A stretch of DNA of 64,000 nt, from the NCBI RefSeq assembly GCF_000178855.1, contig NZ_ADVG01000004.1, forward strand, positions 806,001-870,000. The letters are read 5' to 3'. Source of the DNA: Ktedonobacter racemifer DSM 44963. GTDB lineage: Bacteria; Chloroflexota; Ktedonobacteria; Ktedonobacterales; Ktedonobacteraceae. Each line of letters starts with the position of its first letter. The stretch's first letter is position 1. A program made the position numbers and the translations under genes. The notes under the pieces were generated by a model that searched no databases, was not told where the DNA came from, and saw nothing but the letters and a program-made list of their open reading frames with translations. This document shows positions 1-8,126 of the stretch, one piece after another.

Positions 1-203
1 TAAAGAGACCCCCACCACACGCGCCAAACGATCTCGCCCAATCCGTCGCGAATGTGTTGCCCCCAATATGCGCCTCGCCAACGGTACCCACAAATGTGGC
101 CAAAGAAATAGAGGCCATAGCAAGCCCCAGCACAAAGAGCATATCACTACGAGAGAGCCTGTAGACGTAAAAAGCTCTCAAAGAAATAATGAAGCAGACA
201 GTG
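1..203 (-). CDS. Partial open frame, possible membrane protein fragment
   Basis: On the minus strand one frame stays open from the left window edge to the insertion-sequence boundary near 203. It reads a hydrophobic stretch (MLFVLGLAMASISLATFVG, M codon at 140-142) followed by a small-residue segment. The fragment runs off the window and could be the end of a membrane protein disrupted by the adjacent IS. The sequence on the far side of the IS (1496-1562) does not continue an obvious frame, so the disruption is not proven. No family is recognised. Confidence 0.25.
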
Positions 204-1495
204 CCAATTGGTAGGACTCCATTAACTGGTGAAAGTGGGAGAGGCTTGCAAAAATTAGGCTCCATTGACAAGATATGGATATGCAAAAGACCATATTTCC
301 CTCAATGGAGCCATCGAAACAATTTTGCCCTCATTCGATGTGTTGCGCAAGAGGGCAAATCGGGGCAGGCAACATCGTCATTCATGATCGCAAGCGAGAG
401 CGCTATCGCTGTACGCGTTGTCGCAAAACCTTCAGCGCGCGCCGAGGAACCATGCTTGAGGGACTGCGCAAGCCAACCGAGCTCATTGTCATTGTGGTGA
501 CGCTGCTCTCGTATGGCTGTCCGCTTCAAGCCATCGTTCATGCCTTCGGCCTCGATGAACGCACCGTGGCCAGTTGGCGAGATCGAGCCGGAATCCATTG
601 CCAACAGGTCCATCAAGACATCGTTGAGACCGCCCAATTGGATCTGCAACATGTGCAGGCCGATGAGATCCGCGTCAAAGGCTGCAAGATGGTCGCTTGG
701 ATGGGTCTGGCCATCATGGTCAAGACACGTCTGTGGGTGGCCGGGACCGTCTCACGTACCCGTGATCGCGCCCTGGCTGATCGGCTCTTGCAACAGGTAC
801 GACGCTGTGCAGAGCCCTTGAAAGCGCTGCTGGTCTTGACTGATGGCTGGTGCGCGTATCCGGGCAGTATCAAGCGAGCCTTTCGTGAAAAGGTGAAAGC
901 GATGCCAGGGCGAGGACGCGCTCGCTTGGTCGTTTGGTCAGAGTTGCATATTGGGACGGTCATCAAGCGGACGCAGAAGAAACGGGTGGTCGAGGTCACG
1001 CGTAAGATGTCGCATGGCTCACAAGAGGAGGCCGAGCGGCTCCTCCAGCAGTCACAAGGAGGCAATGTGCTCAACACGGCTTTTATTGAGCGCTTGAATG
1101 CCACCATGCGCCAGCGGCTTGCCACCTTGACGCGCAAATGTCGTCAAAGCGCTCGCCACCTGCGTCCACTGGAAACGGGAATGTACCTGCTTGGGACGAC
1201 CTATAACTTCTGTTGGCCGCATCATGAGCTCGGCAAGCCAGTCCATGAGGGCAGAGCCTGCACGCCTGCCATGGCGGCTGGGCTGACTGATCATATCTGG
1301 AGCATAAGCGAACTCTTGCACTACAAAGTGGCTCCTCCTGCATGGGTTGAACCCAAGCAACGAGGACGGCGAAAGAAACAGGCACGTGAGCCGCTTTCTG
1401 TAGCCGAGCCTGCTCGCCTTCGGCCGCTGGTTCGGCTACGCAAGGGGGTCCTGTGCTCAGCCACCGGTTAGCGGGGTTCTACCTGCCAATTGGAA
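202..1495 (+). mobile_element. IS1-like insertion sequence
   Basis: A single transposase gene is bracketed by imperfect terminal inverted repeats. Both ends start CCAATTGG (204-211 on the left, 1486-1493 on the right). Inward they share further blocks, including AACYGGTG and CTTGC, when the right end is read in reverse complement. Exact ends and a target duplication could not be fixed by eye. The size of about 1.3 kb suits a one-gene DDE element. Confidence 0.6.
275..1471 (+). CDS. IS1-like DDE transposase
   Basis: 398 residues. It opens with a zinc-ribbon-like region with paired cysteines (CPHSMCC near residue 18, CTRCRKTF near residue 46), followed by a helix-turn-helix (GLDERTVASWRDRAG, about 92-106). 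The catalytic domain shows a plausible DDE triad: D in VQADEIR, D in VLTDGWCAY and E in FIERLNATMRQ. This layout is an IS1 InsA/InsB fusion. A basic tail (KQRGRRKKQ) ends the protein. The frame is intact, so the element may be active. Several ATG codons lie close together and the start is uncertain by a few residues. Confidence 0.75.
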   Translation: MDMQKTIFPSMEPSKQFCPHSMCCARGQIGAGNIVIHDRKRERYRCTRCRKTFSARRGTMLEGLRKPTELIVIVVTLLSYGCPLQAIVHAFGLDERTVASWRDRAGIHCQQVHQDIVETAQLDLQHVQADEIRVKGCKMVAWMGLAIMVKTRLWVAGTVSRTRDRALADRLLQQVRRCAEPLKALLVLTDGWCAYPGSIKRAFREKVKAMPGRGRARLVVWSELHIGTVIKRTQKKRVVEVTRKMSHGSQEEAERLLQQSQGGNVLNTAFIERLNATMRQRLATLTRKCRQSARHLRPLETGMYLLGTTYNFCWPHHELGKPVHEGRACTPAMAAGLTDHIWSISELLHYKVAPPAWVEPKQRGRRKKQAREPLSVAEPARLRPLVRLRKGVLCSATG

Positions 1496-1562
1496 TAGAC
1501 ATCAAATTTGCAATTTGACTGATCATATACTATTTCCCTTGACTAACATGTTTTTCGCGTTT

Positions 1563-2501
1563 CTAGAACAGTGAATCGATAATAGAAAAACTCTCGAGAG
1601 GCTTTTCGTCCAGCGTTGAGAGCTGAATTTTCTGCTGATTGAGTAAATAGCGAAATGCCTCAGCACCCTCTTGTGGTCCAAAAGCGAGGCCTTTCATGAG
1701 GTCGGCCATAGTCTTGCGCCCATCAATTGCCGCATAGAGACGCCTGGCGTTCTTGTCCGCAAGGATCGCTGCGTTCGCGAATGGGTTATCCGCCTGAAAC
1801 GCCTCCAGGTCTTGTGCGCGTCGGGGCACAATATCTGCGAGCGTCAGACCTGAAAAAGACTTCCTTGACTGCTTATCGGGAGTTGGCGACAAGAGAGCAT
1901 CAGGAGCGGCAAGAAAGCGGCGATTGATCAAAATACGCAAGGCCTGCTCTAAAATAAAGGCGATGGCGCGCTCCTGCTCTTTCGAGAGAGAAGATTGTGA
2001 GAAGAATGAAACAATTACAGTAAGAGGCGTGGGACTCTGCTTTACCTCCGAATCGCTCCTCGCGGGAGGGAGCAGCATCTCATGCTGCAAAAAATATCCA
2101 GCCCAATATTGTAAGCCATAGCGGGTCAAGAAGGAGGCCAGTACAGGAGAAAAAACATCTGCAACAGGGAGAGATGCTATACCATGTTGCTCCAGCAAGA
2201 GACGATCTACCACAGATACCATATACTGATTTATTGTCGCCTGTTGCGGTAAAGATGGGAGCTGGCTCGCGCTCGCACGCACCTCAGCATGCAACTCTCC
2301 ACTACGATCCAATTGCATTGTCCAGAACTGGACCACAGGTATGCCTAAATACTGTCCAATCTTGTCCGACAACCAGAGCAACACTTCATCTACGTGATGC
2401 ATGGTAACCGTTGCTTGCAAAAGCTGAGCCACAAGAGAAATCGGCTGCTTTCTCTCTCCCATCGACTGTGATGGGTCGAATACATGATGCTTATCTTGCA
2501 T
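1563..2501 (-). CDS. Hypothetical protein, GAF-like with C-terminal PatA-like helical module
   Basis: 312 residues, no signal peptide or membrane segment, likely cytoplasmic. Residues about 25-200 have the alternating helix/strand texture of a GAF-like sensor (LLQATVTMHHVDEVLLWL, then an IPVVQFWTMQLD strand). The C-terminal 80 residues (DNPFANAAILADKNARRLY, AAIDGRKTMADLM, AFRYLLNQQKIQL) resemble the small winged-helix modules seen after PatA/DUF4388-type regulators, where DGRKT is typical. An AAAGG ribosome-binding site precedes the ATG. It stands alone between the IS and a divergent gene. The GAF and PatA assignments are by eye. Confidence 0.5.
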   Translation of the reverse strand: MQDKHHVFDPSQSMGERKQPISLVAQLLQATVTMHHVDEVLLWLSDKIGQYLGIPVVQFWTMQLDRSGELHAEVRASASQLPSLPQQATINQYMVSVVDRLLLEQHGIASLPVADVFSPVLASFLTRYGLQYWAGYFLQHEMLLPPARSDSEVKQSPTPLTVIVSFFSQSSLSKEQERAIAFILEQALRILINRRFLAAPDALLSPTPDKQSRKSFSGLTLADIVPRRAQDLEAFQADNPFANAAILADKNARRLYAAIDGRKTMADLMKGLAFGPQEGAEAFRYLLNQQKIQLSTLDEKPLESFSIIDSLF

Positions 2502-2626
2502 AGATGCCTTTCGATACAGGCGTGAATGAAACCGGCCACGGAAAAATCCAGCGTCTGTGATTTTCTACAGGGATTGTTGTATGAGAAGTAAACGCCACAG
2601 TTGCTCTTTTTTATCGGAAAGCTAAT

Positions 2627-2684
2627 TACTTCTTCTGGAAAAATCCCAGGCGCGAACGCGCCCGGGATTTTTCCAGAAGAAGTA
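2627..2684. repeat. Long perfect palindrome upstream of the HxH gene
   Basis: Two 21-bp arms (2627-2647 and 2664-2684) are perfectly complementary. The 16-nt centre is itself a smaller inverted repeat, GGCGCG-AA-CGCGCC. It sits in the gap between the divergent genes ending at 2501 and starting at 2807. It is therefore not placed as a terminator for either start, and could be a cruciform, a protein-binding site or a REP-like element. Confidence 0.8.
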
Positions 2685-2806
2685 GACGTAAACATGGGTT
2701 TACATATGCTATATACTATCGGAAGTATATAACGTTGTAGCTTGTAAGTATGAAGATATTTAGACAGGAAATACTCACAAGTATTGCATGAGGACGAGAG
2801 AAGTAC

Positions 2807-3493
2807 ATGCCGAAACAAACCACCCACCTCCCTACAAAGAGCCAGCGTCAGCAAGAGCGCCGTGAGAGACAGCGCCTCGAGAGAGAGAAGCAACTACGCG
2901 CCAGGCGCAACCGGAACATTATCATTGCCGCTGTTATTGTTGTGGCCCTCCTGGCAATTGGTGGCGTCACCTGGACATTATGGAAGCCTGCCCAGGCCGC
3001 CAACTCCTCCAGCACCTCCGCAACAGCAACCGCTGCCAGCAATACGAATACCAGCGACAACCCCTTGTATCCCTCCGTTAATGGGATCGCTTGCCAGGGC
3101 AACGAACAGCTCGACTACCATATCCATGCCCATCTATCCATCTATATCAATGGGCAGCAGGTCCAAGTTCCTCAATCTATTGGCATTGCCAGCGACAACT
3201 CCTGTATTTACTGGCTCCATACCCACGATACTTCGGGCATCCTTCATATTGAGTCGCCAAAGACCAAGACGTATGCATTGGGCGACTTCTTCCAGATCTG
3301 GCATGGGCGCTTCCCCGAATTGCAGTATCCCGCCCAGCTCAGCCAGACCAGCGGCTGGATCGTCTACGTAAACGGCAAACAATATAACGGCGATATCAAC
3401 TCGGTCCCCCTGAACGCTCACGCTTTGATTACCCTGGCCTACAACTCTCCAGGCATCACTCCCGATACTACGTACAACTGGCAGGGCCTGTAA
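2807..3493 (+). CDS. Membrane-anchored protein with HxHxH and HTHD motifs
   Basis: 228 residues. A highly basic, coiled N-terminus (about 10-40, rich in RQ/ER/KR) precedes one transmembrane helix (IIIAAVIVVALLAIGGVTW, about 38-56). A Ser/Thr/Ala linker then leads to an exported globular domain. The domain has histidine clusters DYHIHAHLSIYING and WLHTHDTSGILHIES, with cysteines nearby (GIACQG, DNSCIYW). The spacing is typical of a small conserved domain common in Chloroflexota and Actinobacteria and suggests metal binding, but no enzymatic role is known to me. Topology would be N-in, C-out. It converges on the DinB-like gene across a shared long hairpin. Confidence 0.6.
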   Translation: MPKQTTHLPTKSQRQQERRERQRLEREKQLRARRNRNIIIAAVIVVALLAIGGVTWTLWKPAQAANSSSTSATATAASNTNTSDNPLYPSVNGIACQGNEQLDYHIHAHLSIYINGQQVQVPQSIGIASDNSCIYWLHTHDTSGILHIESPKTKTYALGDFFQIWHGRFPELQYPAQLSQTSGWIVYVNGKQYNGDINSVPLNAHALITLAYNSPGITPDTTYNWQGL

Positions 3494-3525
3494 TCTGCAA
3501 CTCGCGCCTGTGGCGCTCGCCTAGA

Positions 3526-3582
3526 TAGTAGATGTGGTGCGTGCTGGCGGCCTGTGGCCGCCAGCACGCACCACATCTACTA
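3526..3582. terminator. 27-bp-arm hairpin between convergent genes
   Basis: Arms 3526-3552 and 3556-3582 are perfectly complementary with a TGT loop. It lies between the stop at 3493 and the convergent stop at 3609, so it can serve both directions, although no strong T-run follows. The preceding CTCGCGCCTGTGGCGCTCGC block and the GTAGATGTGGTG arm recur at 24661-24736, so this is also a member of a repeat family. Confidence 0.75.
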
Positions 3583-3608
3583 CCCGAAGTAGCTTGATAC
3601 GGGGCGAT

Positions 3609-4106
3609 TTAATTCGTTGAGGCGCTGGCCAGCCAGTGTAAGACATTGGCACGATGCTCTTCATAGTGCTCATAGGTATTGCCAGCGATGGACTCCCAGA
3701 CTACATTGCCTTGTTTGCGCCAGGGGAAAGGCTCGTTTAAGGACTGCTCACTCAAGCCCTCAAGCGCGTCGAGCACGCCATGGTATCCCTCCTGTAGATT
3801 GGCGAGCACCTCCTTCAGAGAGCGATCCTTGTTCTGCTGATAGAAATGTTCGTTGATCTCATCCTCCGTCTCCAAACCAGGGGCGAGCGCGTCCGGTTTC
3901 TGACCAGTAGGTATCACTCGCAGCGAAGCTAGCGTATAATTTTGCCAGACCGTAAGATGAGCCAGGTTATCCTTAACGGACCAGGCCCCGTTTACTCCTG
4001 GCGTTGTCGCTTGCTCCTCACTCAAAGAGCTTACAAGCTCCACCAACTGTCCATAGCCCCGCTGAATATGCTCTCGCAGATCCTGCTTTTGCATTTGCTC
4101 CGACAT
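3609..4106 (-). CDS. DinB/DfsB-type four-helix protein
   Basis: 165 residues, cytoplasmic. The fold pattern fits the DinB/ClbS-DfsB superfamily: an early helix, then WSVKDNLAHLTVWQNY with a metal-ligand histidine (about residue 51), and a C-terminal NTYEHYEEHRANVLHWL carrying the other histidine pair. Such proteins bind a divalent metal and act in thiol-dependent transfer or cyclopropane detoxification. The substrate here is unknown. AAAGGATA lies in front of the ATG. The gene is monocistronic and convergent with the HxH protein. Confidence 0.75.
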   Translation of the reverse strand: MSEQMQKQDLREHIQRGYGQLVELVSSLSEEQATTPGVNGAWSVKDNLAHLTVWQNYTLASLRVIPTGQKPDALAPGLETEDEINEHFYQQNKDRSLKEVLANLQEGYHGVLDALEGLSEQSLNEPFPWRKQGNVVWESIAGNTYEHYEEHRANVLHWLASASTN

Positions 4107-4203
4107 AGAAAGTATCCTTTCACTTTATGGTAATGGTCATTACCCTCTAATGGTACTGTCAAAAGAGGATAAGGTCGTTCCTGATTGCAGTTTCAGAAGA
4201 CTC

Positions 4204-4288
4204 TTGACAGAAGAAAAGTACGCAAGGTATACTTGGCTTGAGACCGATTGGTCTTAAAAATTTGGCATAAAAACAAACCGATCGGTCT
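4204..4288 (+). promoter_or_regulatory. Promoter with paired TetR-type operators
   Basis: A promoter of TTGACA (4204-4209), an 18-nt spacer and TATACT (4228-4233) is followed by two inverted-repeat boxes: AGACCGATTGGTCT at 4241-4254 and AAACCGATCGGTCT at 4275-4288. Their centres are 34 bp apart. ACCGATCGGT boxes are typical operators of TetR-family repressors such as NemR and RutR. The TetR gene two positions downstream is the obvious ligand-responsive repressor, so the operon is probably autoregulated. Confidence 0.7.
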
Positions 4289-4340
4289 GATTATTGCCAG
4301 TCTTCTCCCGCCTATGGCAGTCACGATAAAGGAGAAAATT

Positions 4341-4979
4341 GTGCGCAACACTGTTCTATCTCCCTCGCCCCATCAAAAAACAATCATGACCGCTGCCGGG
4401 CCAATTTACCTGCGCTCCCACTGCTCGCCCCTCTTTATCCAAGAGCTTGAGCCGGATAGTGGCATGCGTGCCTTTACGCGCCTGCCGGAGCATGAACATG
4501 CGCTCCTCTTGCAGATCGCGGAGCGGGAGGATACAATGCTCACCATCGCCTATACACCGGCTGGCACCATTGTTGGACACATTGCCCTCTGCCCAGTTGA
4601 CGTCTGGTGGCAAAATCTGGAGGCCGCCTATGAGATCGGCCTGGAGGTCAGCTCCAACTGGCGGCAGCTTGGCATCGCACATCAGCTAATGCAGCTCGTC
4701 TTTGCGGAGACAGCCTATGAGGAAGTCATCGTACTTGGGATGGGGCTCTACTGGCACTGGGATATGGCTAGCCTGGGGCTGGAGCCTTTCGGGTACCGCG
4801 AGATGCTGGAACGCTTCTGCGCGGCCTATGGCTTCACAGAATATCTGACCTCTGAACCAAATATTCGCATGCACCCAGCTAATATCTTTCTCGCGCGCCT
4901 GGGCAAGAATGCGAAGCAAGCATTAGTCAAGCAATTCTTTGACGGCCTGCTACGTTCAGATACGCTGCCAGGGCTGTGA
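4341..4979 (+). CDS. AcuA-like GNAT acetyltransferase
   Basis: 212 residues from a GTG start at 4341, chosen because AAAGGAG lies at 4328-4334 and because this gives the usual AcuA length. The frame is open further upstream to 4248 through the operator region. The order of features matches Bacillus AcuA, the lysine acetyltransferase that inactivates acetyl-CoA synthetase. These are GPIYLRSHCSP at the N-terminus, GMRAFTRLPEHEHALLLQIA, a GNAT core with the acetyl-CoA loop region NWRQLGIAHQLMQ, the signature GLYWHWDMASLGL, and a C-terminal PANIFLARLGKNA. The neighbouring gene is a TetR regulator rather than acuB/acuC, so the physiological target may differ. It forms an operon with the TetR gene, 25 nt away. 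Confidence 0.75.
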   Translation: MRNTVLSPSPHQKTIMTAAGPIYLRSHCSPLFIQELEPDSGMRAFTRLPEHEHALLLQIAEREDTMLTIAYTPAGTIVGHIALCPVDVWWQNLEAAYEIGLEVSSNWRQLGIAHQLMQLVFAETAYEEVIVLGMGLYWHWDMASLGLEPFGYREMLERFCAAYGFTEYLTSEPNIRMHPANIFLARLGKNAKQALVKQFFDGLLRSDTLPGL

Positions 4980-5004
4980 GGAACATGCCAGGAAGGAGCA
5001 AACA

Positions 5005-5610
5005 ATGAGTAAAGGGAGTGAGACGCGCAAAATGATCCTCGCCCGCGCGGCCCCCGTTTTTAATCAACAGGGCTACGTCGGTTCCTCGCTTACAGACCTG
5101 ATGCGCGCAACCGGTCTCGAAAAGGGTGGCATCTATAACCACTTCTCCAACAAAGAACAACTGGCACTCGAAGCCTTCGAGTACTCCCTATCCCTGCTGG
5201 AACAGAGCATGCGGCAGGCACTTCTGGGGAAAAAACATGCCCTTGACCGCCTGTTGGCCCTGTTGAAGTATTTTCAGGGTATCATCGAAGATCCACCAGT
5301 GGAGGGAGGCTGCCCCATTCTAAACTTGGCTGTAGAGGTGGATGATACCAACCCCATCTTACGTACGCGGGCGCGCCAGGCCATGGACAAGCTCCAGGAG
5401 ACGCTACGGCGCATCATTATACGAGGGATCGAGCGCCAGGAGTTACGCGCAGACATCGATATAGAGACCTGGATCACAACCTGTATCGCCACCATGGAGG
5501 GCGCGATCATGCTCAGCAAGCTCTACCAGGATCCTGCCTATATCCGCCGCGCCTCCTCCTCCATGGAGGCAAGTATCAAGTATACTCTCGTCCTGCCTTC
5601 GCCTTCCTAA
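5005..5610 (+). CDS. TetR/AcrR-family transcriptional regulator
   Basis: 201 residues, started at the ATG at 5005 after AAGGAG (4993-4998). The N-terminal helix-turn-helix is clear: ETRKMILARAAPVFNQQGY, then SSLTDLMRATGLEKGGIYNHF and the SNKEQLALEAF helix. The C-terminal half is the all-helical ligand-binding and dimerisation region with a GGCPILNLAVE segment, typical of the YxaF/LfrR type. It is co-transcribed with the AcuA-like gene and very probably binds the AGACCG boxes at 4241-4288. The inducer is unknown. Confidence 0.88.
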   Translation: MSKGSETRKMILARAAPVFNQQGYVGSSLTDLMRATGLEKGGIYNHFSNKEQLALEAFEYSLSLLEQSMRQALLGKKHALDRLLALLKYFQGIIEDPPVEGGCPILNLAVEVDDTNPILRTRARQAMDKLQETLRRIIIRGIERQELRADIDIETWITTCIATMEGAIMLSKLYQDPAYIRRASSSMEASIKYTLVLPSPS

Positions 5611-5620
5611 AGCTCAGGAG

Positions 5621-6733
5621 CTAGCCTTCAGGAGGAATTTCGCCGGAGCCACGCATGATAAGCCTGGTGGGAATGATCACGCGCTGGGTTGGGCGCTCGT
5701 CGCCCTGGATACGCGCGAAGAGCAGCTCTGCCGCCTGGCGCCCCATCTCCGCGGCATCATGTGCGATCACCGTAACTGGCGTTGGCAACATATCCGCTAG
5801 CTCGAAATCGTCGAAGCCGACAAACGCCAGGCGACGCGTGACGCCACGCAGGGCACGCAGCACCGCGACGCTAATACGGTTACTGGTAGTAAAGACCGCG
5901 GTTGGTGGATGCGGAAGGCTCAACAGGCGCTGTGTTGCCGCCGCCGCCTTCTCAGCGTCATCGCAGCCAAAGCAGAGCAGGTCGTCTTCAAGGATAATTC
6001 CCCAGTCAGCCAGCGCAGTACGATAGGCCGCGACGCGCCCTGAGCCTGTATAGACGGATGGATCACCACAGATCAGGCCAATACGCCGATGCCCCTGGCA
6101 CAAGAGATGCTTCACAGCCGTATAGGAGCCCCCATAGCTGTCCAGCAAGATCATATCCACATCCAGATTCGCCGGTGGACGGTCCACAAAAATCACCGGT
6201 GTCCCTCGCTCCATTTCGCTCTTCAGGTAGGAGTGGTCGGAGCCAGCAGGAACGATTAGCAAGCCTGCAACCCGGCGATGAGAGAGCGCACTCACCTGCT
6301 CGCGCTCACGCTGCGAATTCTCTTCCGAGTTACTGAGGATAAGCATATGATTATAACGCCTCGCGACATACTCAACACCCTGCGCAAGCTGGGAATAGAA
6401 GGGGTTGGCGATATCTTCGATGACCAGGCCAATGGTAGAGGAGGTCTGGCCCTGGCGCAGGTTACGTGCCAGGTCGTTGCGCCTGAAACCAAGCGATTTG
6501 ATGACGGCCTCGACCCGCTCCCGCGTGGCCTGGGTTACACTCGCCTCCTTATTCACCACACGCGAAACGGTCTTGAGGCTGACACCCGCCATCTCCGCCA
6601 CGTCTTGCATGGTTGGCCGCAACTTATTTCCCTCAGTATGCAGAGGCTCTAAAGAAGTGAGAGGGAGGTTGGTGCCTTCCTGGCTCGCCAGTTGTTTCTC
6701 TGACAGAGAGAGTTCTGTCTGCTCGTTACTCAC
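5621..6733 (-). CDS. LacI-family repressor of the mannan locus
   Basis: 370 residues from GTG at 6731-6733 with a GGAGG site just upstream. About 40 extra N-terminal residues precede the LacI helix-turn-helix (PTMQDVAEMAGVSLKTVSRVVN, about 40-61) and hinge helix. The periplasmic-binding-like effector domain follows (TIGLVIEDIANPFYSQLAQGVE to the C-terminus). It is divergent from the ABC permease genes. The gap holds three near-identical palindromic operators, so it probably represses both itself and the uptake operon. An oligosaccharide released from alpha-mannan is the likely inducer, by inference from the neighbouring GH76 and GH125 genes. Confidence 0.88.
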   Translation of the reverse strand: MSNEQTELSLSEKQLASQEGTNLPLTSLEPLHTEGNKLRPTMQDVAEMAGVSLKTVSRVVNKEASVTQATRERVEAVIKSLGFRRNDLARNLRQGQTSSTIGLVIEDIANPFYSQLAQGVEYVARRYNHMLILSNSEENSQREREQVSALSHRRVAGLLIVPAGSDHSYLKSEMERGTPVIFVDRPPANLDVDMILLDSYGGSYTAVKHLLCQGHRRIGLICGDPSVYTGSGRVAAYRTALADWGIILEDDLLCFGCDDAEKAAAATQRLLSLPHPPTAVFTTSNRISVAVLRALRGVTRRLAFVGFDDFELADMLPTPVTVIAHDAAEMGRQAAELLFARIQGDERPTQRVIIPTRLIMRGSGEIPPEG

Positions 6734-6794
6734 CGCAAATCCTCCGGATCCGCTTTTTATCTATAAGTATAACCTAAAATTTCTTCTTCAACCT

Positions 6795-6884
6795 CTTGAC
6801 AACGATGTCATTTGCATGGTACAGTAATGACATCGTTGTCAAACATGTAGTAGAGCGTATAAACGCTTGATGACATCGTTGTCA
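6795..6884 (+). promoter_or_regulatory. Triple LacI operator over the transporter promoter
   Basis: Three copies of a 14-bp operator are present: TGACAACGATGTCA (6797-6810), TGACATCGTTGTCA (6828-6841) and TGACATCGTTGTCA (6871-6884). A forward promoter, TTGACA (6796-6801) and TACAGT (6820-6825), is overlapped by the first copy and abutted by the second. Centre spacings of 31 and 43 bp are near whole helical turns and would allow looping. The LacI-family gene next door is the expected binder. Confidence 0.8.
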
Positions 6885-7000
6885 TTACTATTAAACCAGA
6901 ATGGCATAAGATTGTAAAGTATCAGGGTGATCAATGCATGATACACCTGTAGTGTTGTGATTTAGAATTGTTATTGCGCTGATTCAAAGAGGTGATCAAC

Positions 7001-8011
7001 TTGGATATGAGCGTTCACCAGGAAACAGCAGGCGTGCGAGACGATGCTATTGCGACGCAGCAACAAGCAAAGAAAGCTCCACAGAAGCAGGGAGGCAGGC
7101 AAAGCGCTCTACGTCGTAGACGCTGGAATGGGAGAGAGACTCTGGCGGGTTATCTCTTTATTCTCCCCGCTATCATTGGTTTCGCGGTCTTTGTCCTGTA
7201 CCCACTCGTGACTTCAGTGTACTATTCATTGACAAAGTGGGATGGCGTCACAAACCCGGTTTTCGTCGGCCTGAAAAACTATATCTATATCTTTACCAAA
7301 GACCCATCGTTCATTCCCACGCTTAAAGCCACGGGCCTCTTCGCCCTGCTGAGCGTTCCCTCGTCGCTGATTTTGGGCCTGTTACTAGCAGTACTGCTCA
7401 ACCGTAACCTGCCGGGCATCAAGCTATTTCGCACGGCCATGTATCTGCCTGCCATTCTTCCCGCGGTCGCGACCTTGACGCTGTGGAAGTTTATCTACAA
7501 TCCGCAAATCGGCCTGGCAAACCAGGTTTTGAGCTTTCTGCACTTGCCCACGAGCACCTGGCTCTCCAGCTACACCATGGCGCTTCCCTCCATCGTAATT
7601 GTCGGCCTCTGGGGCATTGGCAGCACGATGATTATCTTTCTTGCTGGCCTCCAGGCGGTTCCCAAGGAGATTTACGAGGCGGCAAAGATCGATGGCGCGG
7701 GTTCAATCAAGCTCTTCTGGCATACAACCCTCCCTATGATCAGTCCCATCATCTTCTTACAGCTCATTCTGCAAATCTTTGGCGCGTTACAGGCGTTCAA
7801 CCAGTTCAGCATCCTTCCCGGTCCCGGCTTCTCAACCGAAGTACTGATGGTACATATCTATCACACTGGCTTCGGTAGTATCAGCCAATTCCCGCAGGTT
7901 GGCTATGCCACAGCAGAGGTCTGGATACTGTTCTTCTTCATCATGCTTGTAACGATCTTCACTTTCCGCTTTTCATCAATGTGGGTGTATGAAGAAAATA
8001 GCGTAGATTAA
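7001..8011 (+). CDS. Sugar ABC transporter permease, MalF/UgpA type
   Basis: Inner-membrane permease of the CUT1 carbohydrate family, about 336 residues. A cytoplasmic basic N-terminus (about 1-45) precedes six hydrophobic segments starting at LAGYLFILPAIIGFAVFVL. The EAA loop that contacts the ATPase is EIYEAAKIDGAGSIKLFWHTTLP (about 220). The start is taken as TTG 7001, eight bases after the AGAGG core of a strong site; GTG 6992 and ATG 7007 are in frame. It is first of the transporter genes, under the triple operator. No ATPase gene lies in the locus, so a shared MsmX-like ATPase elsewhere is likely. Confidence 0.88.
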   Translation: MDMSVHQETAGVRDDAIATQQQAKKAPQKQGGRQSALRRRRWNGRETLAGYLFILPAIIGFAVFVLYPLVTSVYYSLTKWDGVTNPVFVGLKNYIYIFTKDPSFIPTLKATGLFALLSVPSSLILGLLLAVLLNRNLPGIKLFRTAMYLPAILPAVATLTLWKFIYNPQIGLANQVLSFLHLPTSTWLSSYTMALPSIVIVGLWGIGSTMIIFLAGLQAVPKEIYEAAKIDGAGSIKLFWHTTLPMISPIIFLQLILQIFGALQAFNQFSILPGPGFSTEVLMVHIYHTGFGSISQFPQVGYATAEVWILFFFIMLVTIFTFRFSSMWVYEENSVD

Positions 8012-8126
8012 AAGCGCTCTCTCTAAAAGCGCAAACAATCACGGATTGTACACACATTTAGCAATGTATACACATGCACTGCACACATTGTAAGAGGCTT
8101 TTTACGCTCAAAAAGGGGTTGAATGT

